A DNA stretch of 64,000 nt from Opisthocomus hoazin (Eukaryota > Chordata > Aves > Opisthocomiformes > Opisthocomidae), in NCBI RefSeq assembly GCF_030867145.1, contig NC_134415.1, positions 21,430,417-21,494,416 on the forward strand. Direction: 5' to 3'. Below the pieces are notes generated by a model. The model was given only the letters and a program-made list of their open reading frames with translations, did not search any database and was not told where the DNA came from. The position numbers and the translations under genes are program-made. Positions 1-9,612 of the stretch are shown here, in pieces. How positions within the stretch are numbered: the stretch's first letter is position 1; the number at the start of each line of letters is the position of its first letter.

Positions 1-29
1 GGGCGGGGCGGGGCGGGGCGGGGCGGGGA
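1..29. repeat. GGGGC-type tandem repeat at window edge
   Basis: The window opens inside about five to six tandem copies of a GGGCG pentamer. The array is cut by the window edge, so its true length is unknown. Each copy makes an Sp1/KLF-type GC box, and the G runs could form a G-quadruplex on the plus strand. Confidence 0.8.
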
Positions 30-276
30 GGGGGCTGCACGGGGCCGGCTCCGCCGCTCCCTTCCTCCGGGCTCCGCCGGGGAACGGCTGCCCGGGCTCT
101 CCGGAGGGGCGGGGCGGGTCGGCGCGGCCGAGGGGCGGGGCCTCCCGGGCCGGGAGGTGACCTGTCCCCCCGCGCGCCCACCTCGACGGCCGCGCGGCCG
201 GCCCCGCCCCGCGGTGGGCGGGGCGCGGCACTCCACCTGTCCCTCCGCGAGGCTCCACGTCGAATTCGAGGAGCGG

Positions 277-282
277 TGACGT
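277..282. promoter_or_regulatory. CRE-like TGACGT core
   Basis: A TGACGT half-site lies about 100 bases upstream of the probable start region, a location typical of ATF/CREB-family sites in CpG-island promoters. MCFD2 is an ER-export factor, so an ATF-type input would make sense, but that is inference. Confidence 0.35.
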
Positions 283-320
283 ACCTGTCCCCCTTCCCCC
301 CGCTCGTCGGAAAGGCGCAG

Positions 321-325
321 CCAAT
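321..325 (+). promoter_or_regulatory. CCAAT box (NF-Y type)
   Basis: A CCAAT in the context AGCCAATAGG matches the NF-Y consensus. It sits between the CRE-like core and a GC box, a usual distance upstream of a TATA-less start. Confidence 0.55.
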
Positions 326-342
326 AGGCGGGGAGGCGGGGA

Positions 343-351
343 GGGGCGGGG
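343..351 (+). promoter_or_regulatory. GC box (Sp1/KLF type)
   Basis: A GGGGCGGGG motif stands immediately downstream of the CCAAT box. Further GC boxes lie at the window start and near 105-145. Confidence 0.5.
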
Positions 352-361
352 TCGGGAGTGC

Positions 362-372
362 TGCGCCTGCGC
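362..372. promoter_or_regulatory. NRF1-like site
   Basis: TGCGCCTGCGC is one base away from the palindromic NRF1 core TGCGCATGCGC. NRF1 sites are usually found within about 50 bases of transcription starts in CpG islands, so this helps place the start near here. Confidence 0.4.
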
Positions 373-374
373 CC

Positions 375-488
375 TGCCGGAGGTGAGGCCGGGGATGGTG
401 GGCGGCCTGCTCGCAGCTCGGCCGCGCCCGCCCGTCACCCGGCGCCCGCGGGACGGACGGCGCGGCGCCGGCCGCCATCCGCCGCAGG
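375..488 (+). other. MCFD2: Probable non-coding first exon of MCFD2
   Basis: The coding part of MCFD2 begins in an internal exon with its own splice acceptor at 1175-1176, so at least one upstream non-coding exon is required. The best donor in the CpG island is GT at 489-490 in the context CAGG|GTACGT, just downstream of a YY1-like GCCGCCATC at 471-479. An alternative donor is at 383-384 (GGAG|GTGAGG). The exon start is only a guess from the CCAAT, GC-box and NRF1-like positions. Transcript data would decide between the two donors. Confidence 0.4.
471..479 (-). promoter_or_regulatory. YY1-like site in the first exon
   Basis: GCCGCCATC is the complement of the YY1 core GATGGCGGC. YY1 sites are typically found just downstream of TATA-less starts, which fits a transcription start a few tens of bases upstream. 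Confidence 0.4.
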
Positions 489-1182
489 GTACGTAGCCGA
501 GGCGGGGAGCGGGCTGCGCCGCGGGCTGGGCGGGGGGCGGTGGCGGCGGGCCCAGACCCGTGGGGGCTGAGGCGGGTGGCGCGGTGTCAGCAGCCGGGGC
601 CTCCCTCCGGCACCGCTCCGCGGGGCAGGCAGCGGAGCGGATCCCGGCACCTCTGGCGGGGCTCTGAGGAGCCGGTCCCCGCCCGTGGTTGGGGGGGTGG
701 GCTAGGTGGCCTTTGGAGGTCCCTTCCCACCGAGACCACCGCTCTGCGGCTTTTAACGTCGTGTATTGATTGAGGGCCTGCGGTCTTAGCGGGTCTCCTG
801 GCGAGGCGCAGCCCCTCAGGTACCGCAAGCGGCCTCTGCTCCCGTAGCTGCGGGGCAGGCCTGCGTGCAGCTGGCGCCGCTGGCTGTCTCGGAGCTGTGT
901 GGAGGCCCAAGCATGGCAAAAGAGTGTCCATTCGCTGCATGGGGAAAGAAAAGTAATTTTCTGAAAATTACTGCATGCTTCCTTGAAATAGGCACCCTCA
1001 CTGAAATTCTTAATTGGAGCGCTGTGTTTTTCTGCTTGCTAAGTGCTTGAAATGAAGCGAGTTCTGCTGTTCTGTGACTTCAGTGGGGTTATATCTAAGC
1101 ACTCGGTAAATCTGCTGAAAGTAGTTTGTATTTCTCATCTGTTTTTTTTTGTGGGGGGATGTTTTCCTTTTTGTAGAAGATC

Positions 1183-2862
1183 ATGATGGCCCGAAGGATT
1201 TTTAGAATACGTGTGCTGTTCTGCTTTCTGGCTGCATTCTTCATCTCTGCCCTAGCTGAGGAACACGTAGGAGAGAGTCAACATGCAAATATTCGCCTTG
1301 ATAAGAACTTGGTACAAGATAAAGAGTATGTGTTCAGTGTTCTAAAAATGTAAACTTTACTTTTTAATGATTTGCTTATCTCTGAAGTCTGGTTACATGA
1401 GCTGGACTTAAGCCTAGGGCACCCTCTTTTCTCAGGATGTTGTCTGACTAGCTAGACTCAGATATGAGACATGTTTGCTTGATAAGTTTGTGGAGATACG
1501 ACACCTAGAAAGGTGTCTCTGCAGCCTTCAGCCCTACTTCTACTATACAGAATTTCTTATAGCAATCCTGCTTACCTAGATCAGCATACTTTAGACAAAA
1601 TCATATTCTGAACAGGTAGAGTGAGAGGTTTTTTCTGATTTGCTTCGTCATCTAGAGAAAACAGTGGCAGCAGCAAATGAAACTCCCTAGAATACTTCAT
1701 GTTTGACTGGGAAAGATCTTCCTCCAGTTCCTGTGCTTTGGAAGACAGCCAAAAGGAGATTTTTGGGCACTGCTTCAGCTGTTTTGATAACATACTAAGT
1801 GGACTGGAAGAAATAGAAATAGCTGTCTAAGGTATCAGAGGCCACTGCAGCACCTGTAACAAACAACCTTTGTGCCCGTTTCATCTTAGTATAAAACTGT
1901 AGCTTTTGGTTCTCCTGGTTGTCCAGGGTGCTTTTAGAGGTACAGTATTTCCCGTGTGCTTGACTGTCTGATCAAAGACTAAATGTGATGTAAACAGAGC
2001 ATTAAATATTAACTGACAGATACGTTGTGGGTTTTGGGTTTTTTTTTCTTAGCCACATCATGGAACATTTGGAAGGTGTTATTGAGAAACCAGAATCTGA
2101 GATGTCTCCACAGGAACTGCAGCTTCACTATTTCAAAATGCATGATTATGATGGCAATAATTTGTTAGATGGGTTGGAGCTTGCTACTGCTATATCACAT
2201 GTCCACAAAGAGGTAGGTGGAATTTTGTAACGGCCTGCATGTTTGGAAACAGTTCTGACTGTCTAAAAGTTGTCACCTAGTACGGGGTGATACTAAGAAT
2301 TTACTGACTTTAAGCCTGATATGTTTCACTACTCTGTTACTGTCAAGCTCTGCATTTGCAAGTTCTGACACACAGGAAGATGTTTCTGTACTGTATAGAA
2401 ACTATAGTGTCTGTACTACATTAAGATCCAAATGAAGAACACATCTGATTATTATTCATCGTTATACACTGCTGTTTAGCTCTCAGAACTTCTGGCTAAG
2501 AATATTAACTGGATACAGAGTGCTTGTTCTGAAGTCCAGAGAAATTGGACTTCATACCGTGCGCCTGGTAAAAGTTTCTTATATTGGTATAAATGATTAC
2601 ATAAAGCTTAGTGCCAAATTAGGCACCAAACATGAACAGCTTAACAGAAAATCTGGTGTCGGTAATCTGTCATGTGTGCCTTTAGATGGTAAACATTGCT
2701 GAACTGTTCAATGTGGTTTTGTTTTTCTAGGAAGGTGGTGAGCATACCCAGGCAATGAAAGAAGAAGAGCTGATTAGTCTGATAGATGATGTCTTAAGAG
2801 ATGATGATAAAAACAATGATGGATACATTGACTATGCAGAATTTGCAAAATCATTGGAATAA
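1183..2862 (+). CDS. MCFD2: Multiple coagulation factor deficiency protein 2 (EF-hand ER cargo receptor subunit), three coding exons
   Basis: MCFD2 is a soluble luminal protein that binds the lectin LMAN1 (ERGIC-53) in a calcium-dependent way. The complex carries factors V and VIII from the ER to the Golgi. The coding exons are 1183-1325, 2053-2212 and 2731-2862. All introns are GT-AG, with phase 2 at the first junction and phase 0 at the second. The product is 144 residues; I recall 146 for human. Residues 1-25 form a signal peptide with probable cleavage after the A25 of SALA. EF-hand loop 1 starts at D79 ([12 protein letters not shown]) and loop 2 at D127 ([12 protein letters not shown]). 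All calcium-ligand positions are intact, and positions corresponding to human disease residues D129 and I136 are wild type. The start is a tandem ATG. ATG 1183 gives 144 residues, but ATG 1186 has the better context (A at -3, G at +4) and would remove one Met. The codon split by the first intron reads GAC (Asp). The product is nearly identical to mammalian MCFD2 across the EF-hand region. Confidence 0.97.
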
Positions 2863-4270
2863 GGTTTTGTAGGGGGCTTGTTTCTCATTCTAACTATATG
2901 GAAATGTGAACCAGTATAATGTGATACATCACTGTCTTGTATCAACCTCTGTGCTGTGAGAAGCAGGGGTGCACTGGCTCCAGCTGAATTTATTTGAAAG
3001 TTGTGTGTGTTGAGAGACTGGCCAGCTCCGGGCAAGAGTCGTGTTTGACTAAACGTAGCTCCCCATTTGAATCTTGAAGCATGGAAGCATTGACAGTACT
3101 CACATAAGGTGCAGCTGGCAAACTCTGCAGTAGTTGTGTATGAGTACTAAATAGATCATATACAATCTAAATTCCAGATTTTCTGTCATTGGATTGTGTA
3201 GTACTTGTTTGCTTACGTCTTCTGTTTAAACTTATGAAATACCTAGAAAGGAAGAAGTGTTTAGTGCATACAGTTGTATTTCAAGGAGAAGTGCCCTTCC
3301 CACTAATTTCAAAGGCAACTTGCATGTAAGTACACATGCTTGAAACAGCAATTGTAGAGGAAAAGTGTTTGAATGTGGTTTATGTTTGAGGTCCGTATGA
3401 TACCCTATGGACTTCAACACCGTCTTTGAAGAAATTGAGTATGTTTAAATATGTATACTTCGTAGCATACCTTTACATTTTACATATATATATACACATG
3501 TGTTTTTCAATTTATTCTTGTCCTTCACAGATTTAATTTTTATATCTTAATCTACTGGGTTTTTTCCTCTACCTTCAGTGGTGTTTTCTTAAGAAAATGA
3601 AAGTATTTTTATTACATTTAGATGTTGTATGAATGCTCTATGGCATTTACTAGGGTAGCTTCTGCTATCGTTTCGAAGGTCACGTTGAGAGTAAACCAGT
3701 TGAGTATAAAAGCTTCTGTTCAATTTGTTTTTTACAGTATTAGCCAGCAGGATAATCTAAGTGAGCAAGTAATGCTGCCTTGTTAAGGTTAAAGTTCATA
3801 TTCCTTGACACTTAAATTATGATATTACTTCCAGGTGGTATTTCATAACTAACAGTTTCAAGATACTTGAGTGCAAATTAACATGATTCTAGGAGTGTTT
3901 TCACAGTCTTGACTCAATACTTGATAAATCAAGCAGTTTAAGGATATTAGAGAAGTGATGTATTGCTGCATTATTGATATTTGGTGACTAAAACAACTGA
4001 AATCTTAAATTGCATTCAATCATTATCCATTAATAGAGAATCTAAATGTTAGCATATTTCTGTAAAATGTATAAAGAGCTATTTTCTGTACAAAATTATT
4101 CTTATACAAGAGAAACACATTTGTAAAAGAAATTATTTCCTCTGTTTAAATGTTTGTGCAGTGAATTCTCAGTGTCGTACTTTTTTCTTGTACTAATTAT
4201 TTGTTTTAATACCTTTGTGGCCAGGGTTGTGCAGGTTGTAGAAGCAATAAAAATGATTTGAGGCTTATGC
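2863..4270 (+). other. MCFD2: MCFD2 3' untranslated region
   Basis: About 1.4 kb of AT-rich sequence follows the TAA stop, without any open frame of note, up to the only canonical AATAAA downstream of the gene (4246-4251). A GT-rich stretch near 4305-4330 would serve as the downstream cleavage element. The UTR includes a short TA run near 3481-3496 and scattered ATTTA motifs, so mRNA stability control is possible but not shown. Confidence 0.6.
4246..4251 (+). terminator. MCFD2: Polyadenylation signal of MCFD2
   Basis: AATAAA in the context GCAATAAAAATG, with GT-rich DNA 55-80 bases downstream. I found no other AATAAA between the stop codon and here. The next one (5422-5427) lies inside an old MIR-like repeat and is less likely to be used. 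Confidence 0.65.
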
Positions 4271-5384
4271 ATTCTGGAGCTAGACACACAAGGCTGGAAG
4301 TCCTGGTGAGAAATGCAGTTGGTTTTCTGACATATTTTTAAGCCCATCTCTGTTACGAGCAGTCGTCTTAAAAGAAAGTTCTTCTTTCAGTTAAAGCATT
4401 TTTCAAGGATGTCTTTTGAGGGTAATTAATCTGAAGTGAATTTTGAATCAGAAGAAAGTATAGAAAATGCTTGCTGGTTGGAGGGGAGAAGAGGTTAAAC
4501 TCATCAGCTTTGAGCACTTAAAGCAGGTTGCCTGTAGACCTGCCAACTCTTAGGTGCTTATTGCATAAGCTTCTGAGTTTTGGATTTATTTGGAATGAAA
4601 GAGCAAGGCCAAGGAACTGACTTTTATGCACTGTTCTTAAAAATGATGATTTTCTTATCAAGTGCTGTCTGTAAGCATAGTCCAGCAATGACCTGTGGGG
4701 CACATTTATAGGCATATGTTGTATTTATATACATATTTATTAACTGCTATTGCGTGTGGCAAAAGACATGCACCATAGAAGCTTTATATCAGAAATTATT
4801 ATGAAAAATGCAGGTAATGTGAACATTGTTTACCGGCTATTTTAAACTTGCTTTTAAGGGTTCAGAAGTATGTATAAACAGAAAAAATATTTACCGAAAA
4901 TGGAGAACAAAATTGGCATGTTTGATTTCATAATGCATCAAAGATCAAAACAAAATTGCTGCTTTCCTAGAAAGAATAGTTCAAGAAATGCTACCCAAGC
5001 TGAAACCTGCAGCATCATGTTGTTACTCAGCCTCCTAAAACAAATACACGTGCTTAATGAAGTGCACTTAAAGATAAATGGTTTAATGGCTGTCTAGGGA
5101 GCTTTCTCAGTTACTAAGTAGAAAAGAGCAAAATTGCTGAGAGCCAATGGTGAGTCAGACTTTTTTTTTTTTTAAATATATTTAATTTGTATGCTAGTTG
5201 TAGTTCATGCAGTACCTTAACTGTACTGGTACAGGTCATATATCCATACACTATTTTCTATTTCATATATAATTCTTATATATATTCTACATTTATATAT
5301 ATTTTTTCTATTTCATATATATAATATAGAAAATATGGCCTTTACAACAGAAGTACAAATCAACTATAAAGCTGTTTCAGCTTC
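4271..5384. other. Intergenic, AT-rich, no gene seen
   Basis: No coding signal on either strand. The stretch contains a T13 run at 5161-5173 and the TA-rich tract listed separately. A longer alternative 3' end of MCFD2 cannot be excluded. Confidence 0.6.
5255..5335. repeat. AT-rich simple repeat (TATATA blocks)
   Basis: Imperfect TATATA runs are separated by TTCTA/TTTC units, giving an AT-rich low-complexity tract of about 80 bases. Confidence 0.7.
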
Positions 5385-5540
5385 CGTAGAACAGTACTAT
5401 CTCCATTTCACAGGTAAGATAAATAAAGCAGGAAGGGTGTGTGATTTACTGAAGGTCAGTCACATCCCTGACAGAAACAGAAAACCAGGAGAATGCTGTT
5501 GTGTGTGACATTCACCGCTTCCTAGTCTATGATCTCAAGG
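5385..5540 (+). repeat. MIR-like SINE relic
   Basis: The order of motifs follows the MIR core: CTCCATTTCACAGGTAAGAT, then a GATTTACTGAAGGTCAGTCACA block matching the canonical 'gacttgcccaaggtcacaca', then a CAGAAACAGAAAACCAGGAG block and a TTCCTAGTCTATGATCTC block. It is heavily diverged, as expected for an element active before the bird-mammal split. The AATAAA at 5422 comes from this repeat. Confidence 0.65.
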
Positions 5541-7089
5541 GATGGGGGTTAGTTTTCGAATTAGAGGAGAACACTTCTGACCCTGCATTACTGCATACTA
5601 TGTGCTCAGTTTAAAGTATCTAAATTATCTGCTTTTACCTCACAAAATATTGCATACTCTAGTAGCTAAAGAAAATATTTAAAATTGTTCTTGAAGCACT
5701 CCTAAACTGAGCTGGTTTTTATTAGTCCATCTAGAACACAGTCTGCATATGAAGGAAAAAAATCTCAACTGCTTGTCCAGTGCCCGTCAGAATGCTGTTA
5801 ATGACAAGAATGACTGCCTAGAATTTCCCAGCAACAGTTTTGTCTGCACATTCACGCAAACTTTACTTACCTTTTCACCTATAACCTCAAAATGTCTTAG
5901 ATTCATCAAGGAATGGTTACAGAGTTATAAATCCTGATTTTGTCCAAAGTGGTTTTTAATACTAAATTCACAAGCAGAACAGGAAATCAGGAGTAGTGTC
6001 ATAATCAAAACAGCCACTAGATAGCGTGTTGACACTGCACATTGGTTCCCTGCGGTGCTTCAACAACCTGGATTTCACCAAACCATCGCCACTACTCTCA
6101 TGATAGGCAAGGCTTGCTCCTCTCTCTTCCAGCACCACATTGGCAGTATGATGCCTACATTTTTACTAGTTTACACCTGTCATAAAAATTGACCATAGCT
6201 GGGACTGGTTACTGATAATTACTTTTTGTTGTTTAGGGAATCCAAATTGACTTGAAGTGATAGTAAAGAAAATTGCGTTGTAATATTGTCAGTAAAAATA
6301 ACTGTGTAACAGGAAGGCTTTCTACTATAAGCACCAGGCTTGGCCTGACTTCATGACCATCTCTAGCTGACCTACAGTGGTCTCAACCAACATTAAAGAA
6401 CATGGGAGGGTTTTAGTAGGACCTGAAGTCTTACTGGTTTTGCATTAGATGTCACTAAGAGCTTCTGTCACTGTTCTTACAAGGCATAGGTCCAGTGTGG
6501 CCTGGTCATCCATTTTTGCGTAAGGTGGAGCTTACTGCTTTTTTCTTCCTCTCTCCCATTACAGTCTCGCTGTCTGCCTGTTGCACCATGAAGCAGCTAC
6601 ATAATGGTCTAATTTTATAGTAAACAAATTAGAGCAAGGATCATTGCATACCTTAGTCTGGATTATTTATTATCACAAAGAATTTGTGTTCTAAACGCTT
6701 CATCAGCGCAGATCTTCTGTCCATGTTGAGTGAGACCCATTATAAGGGCAGTTATTCATGCCTCATGGAAGGCTTCTCTGAAGTTGCATTTTTTTTCCCA
6801 TTCTTCGTGCTAAATTGTGAACAGCATCCTAAATCTTAAGGGCCATATACACTGTAGTTGTCATCAGCTGAGCAGCAGTTTTACATGTAGGTAGAGGGCA
6901 GTGTAACATACGACTCGAAGTCTACTGCCCGATACAACATTTTACACGAAAGCAGTACTGCAGCGAACATAGTGTCAGCTTCTGCCACTTGAGCCGAGTG
7001 ACTGACAGCACTAGATTCCAAGAAGACAGATGTCAGTAAACTCAGAGAATGGGTAGAGAAGATCTCGTAAGAAGCAAATCTAAGGGAAA
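5541..7089. other. Intergenic, no gene or recognised repeat
   Basis: Ordinary mixed-composition DNA with frequent stops in all frames. The right part may belong to the 5' side of the ancient CR1 element that becomes recognisable from about 7090. Confidence 0.5.
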
Positions 7090-8650
7090 AACAAATTACA
7101 AAGAGCTGTCAGTCCCTTCAAGAAATGCTAATAAAAACCCAAGTGCAACCTGCGCCAGTTTAGAGGAAAGTAAGGAAATTCAGCAGAAGTCAGCTAATCT
7201 GCTACCTTTTAATTGACCACAAGTATATGAGGGATATATCTGTAAAGCAGAAACCAGGTCAGCTGGTTGAGAACCCAGCACAATACTGCATTCATGGAGG
7301 GACTGGGCGGGTACATACAATTAGTAAAGACAAAATGCACAAGATGCAACTAGCAACGCTTACCAAAAGTAAAAGAAGTTTACAAGTAAGGTTGTAAGAA
7401 AAAAACAAAGGGAAGTTTGGACCACTACTCAGATATGGGGGGGTACTGTCAGCAGAGAATGTTAAGAAAGCTAAAGAGTTTAATGTCCTTTTTTTCTCCC
7501 TTTTTCATCAAACTTTACTAAAAAGGTCAACAGCAAGCAGACAGTGGAATTATTACCAGGAAAAAGGGGTAAAATTTCAGCCCAAAATATGGAAAACCTG
7601 CTGAGAGAGTAACCAGTTAAGTTAGATGTTTTCAGTTGCCTGAACCTGATCAACTTCACTCTAGGAGTCTTAAAGGGAGGGTGAAGTAATGGCCACAGAT
7701 GTCATATAACTTGAATTTATTTATTTTATTTGATTTTTGCAAGGCCTTTAGCAGTACTTCCTATAATATCCTCATGAACAGGCTAGTGAACTGTGATCTA
7801 AAGAAACTGCTGTGGGAAGGGGCAGGAGGTCAAGTTTGTTTGGATAATTGTATCCACAGGGTAATTTCATCCTAACCTATCAAAATACACGTGCTTTGCA
7901 AGGAATTCTGTGGGCCTTGGTCTCATATCAAGTTTTATTTAATGTTTTCATTGAAGGCATCAAAGATGGAATATGAAGTATGACTATTAAACTTGCGGAT
8001 GGAGCAAGGAAGGACTGCAGATGTTATAGATGCTAAAAGATCAGAATGTAAAATGATCTTGATATATTTAGAGAAGTCATCTAAAATGGATGGAATGCAA
8101 TAGTGCAAAATACCATGCTTACACAGAAATACTCATCTATACTTGTATAACTGTCTAGGTACCAGTTCACAAGAGAAAAATCCAGGGACTATGGTGGAAC
8201 AAGCTGAATGTGAAGGCAAAGCCCTCGCACTGGGATGTCTTAAGAGTCTTAAAGAGTCCATGTGGGCTGATATCCATGGTTAAAGACTCACCTGGAAGAC
8301 TGTGTCCTGTTCAGTGCACCGCACTTCAAGAAAGATATGAACTAGTTGGAAAGAGGCCAGAGTAGGTCAGCAAAAATGGACAGAAGTCCAGGAAACCTGA
8401 AGGAAGATTGCAAGAAATGGGGGTGGGGATTGCTGAAGTAACAATTGAGAAGAAGGAAGGTTAATAGTCTTCAACTAAAAAGCTGTTGCAAAGAATACGG
8501 AAATAATATATTCTTGGTGGAAAGATCAGGAAGAATAAAACATAAAGAAGCATAAACCAAACATATTGGGAGATTTAGATTAGACATTGGACAAAACTTC
8601 AGTATCAACAATAAGATACTATACCTTGAGGTGCTGTGATTGTAACTTGG
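7090..8650 (+). repeat. Ancient, heavily decayed CR1/L3-type LINE (ORF2 region to near the 3' end)
   Basis: No open frame survives, but the sense-strand landmarks of CR1-type ORF2 appear in order. A 'cctgatcaacttcactctaggagtcttaaa' relic (7646-7675) matches the 'gcctgatgaaatccatcctagggt' block. An AAGGCCTTTAGCAGTACTTC relic (7741-7760) matches the 'aaggcctttgacacagt' reverse-transcriptase block. These are followed by TTTAATGTTTTCATTGA, by AACTTGCGGATGGAGCAAGG (the 'tttgcagatgacaccaagc' catalytic-site region), and by 'aaatccagggactatggtgga'. The last block recognised is the 3' 'ggaagattgcaagaaatg' region. Divergence is far higher than in the young CR1 copies elsewhere in this window. The 5' limit is approximate. 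Confidence 0.7.
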
Positions 8651-9499
8651 TCGTGGGATAGAAGGGTGGAGTTAATGACTTCTCCAGATCCCCTCCGGTG
8701 AAAGCCTGTCTCTCAGTGAGTCTATGACTGTGAACATCTGTGTGGACTTGTATTGGGAAGCAAAGGCCCTTTTGGTGGGTTCCACAGCCAAGAACTGAAC
8801 ACAGGAACTGAACACAGGAAGGCTATGCTCAGCTCCAGGTCTCAGAGAAGTCTTCTTCAAGATCACAGAGCATCCTCCTCTCCCTGCTGTAAGCCTTTCC
8901 TCTTCTTGTCTGTGTAGACTTATTGAGCCAGCCATATTCCAGTTTTCTCCTAATCCATCTAGATGTCAGTTTTACATCTCATCTTCTTACCATCATAACC
9001 CATTTTCCCTCTTGAAAGCCCCTGAAATCTTGTTTGTCACTTCTGCCTTCGAGTCAGGCAGTTCTTCAGTCCCAGAGGACAGCAGCTGCTTGGACAGTCC
9101 TGCTGCACTCGATTCCTGTGCTGCACGGCAGAGCAGCCTGCAGCCAGCAACGTCCTGCGCAGCCCTGTCAGGGTATGCTCACTCTCAGTGGCACCTAAGT
9201 GCAAAACCCTACGAAGTTTCTACTGAGCATGTTCACAATGTGATTATCAAGAGCCAGTAGTGAACACTGTGAACCAGAATGGAGGAAAAAATCATATCCC
9301 TGATGCCAAGATAACACTTCACTTTTAGCATTCAAGTCCTAGCTCCAGAGCAGAGAAGATACCAAAGCTGCTTCACAAAAAAGAACAACAGCAAAAAAGC
9401 TATTAAGAGTCTTTAAAATGACAAAGTTAATTCCTAGCCATGTTTTCAGCAAATAGTCCACTATTTTTGTTGACACTAGGAATGTAGTGTAAGAGCATC

Positions 9500-9612
9500 C
9501 ACACGTAGTCAAAACAAAGGTCCATCTAGCCCAACAGCTTGCTTCAAATAGTGGCCAAAACCAGATGCTGATGGAATAAGAAACAGAGAAAGCATAGTGT
9601 CATACTTCTCGC
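9500..9612 (+). repeat. Ancient sauropsid dispersed repeat fragment (CR1/L3-like 3' piece)
   Basis: The phrase 'aaaggtccatctagcccaacag', followed by 'aatagtggccaaaaccagatgctgatggaa', matches a sequence I recognise as widespread in birds, turtles and crocodilians ('ggtccatctagcccagtatcctgtct ... acagtggccagtaccagatgcttc'). The family assignment is uncertain. It may be a piece of the same class of old LINE as at 7.1-8.6 kb. Confidence 0.5.

Larger units (their letters stand above)
1..660. promoter_or_regulatory. MCFD2: CpG-island promoter of MCFD2, probably bidirectional
   Basis: The first 660 bases are extremely G+C rich and full of CpG, in sharp contrast with the AT-rich DNA that follows from about 900. 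The island has no TATA box. It carries several GC boxes, a CCAAT box, an NRF1-like site, a CRE-like core and a YY1-like site, the usual make-up of a housekeeping promoter. MCFD2 coding sequence starts about 0.5 kb downstream on the plus strand. The island runs off the left window edge. In mammals MCFD2 lies head to head with TTC7A, so a divergent minus-strand transcript from the same island is likely, but none of its coding sequence is visible here. Confidence 0.85.

Noticed and set aside
435-940. Open frames in the CpG island on both strands
   Set aside because: Arg/Pro/Gly-rich translations of CpG-rich DNA with no similarity to a first exon of MCFD2 or TTC7A that I can support.
5422-5427. 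AATAAA as a distal polyadenylation signal of MCFD2
   Set aside because: It lies inside a MIR-like relic, where it arises from the 'gatgaggaaactg' region. The signal at 4246 is closer and better placed.
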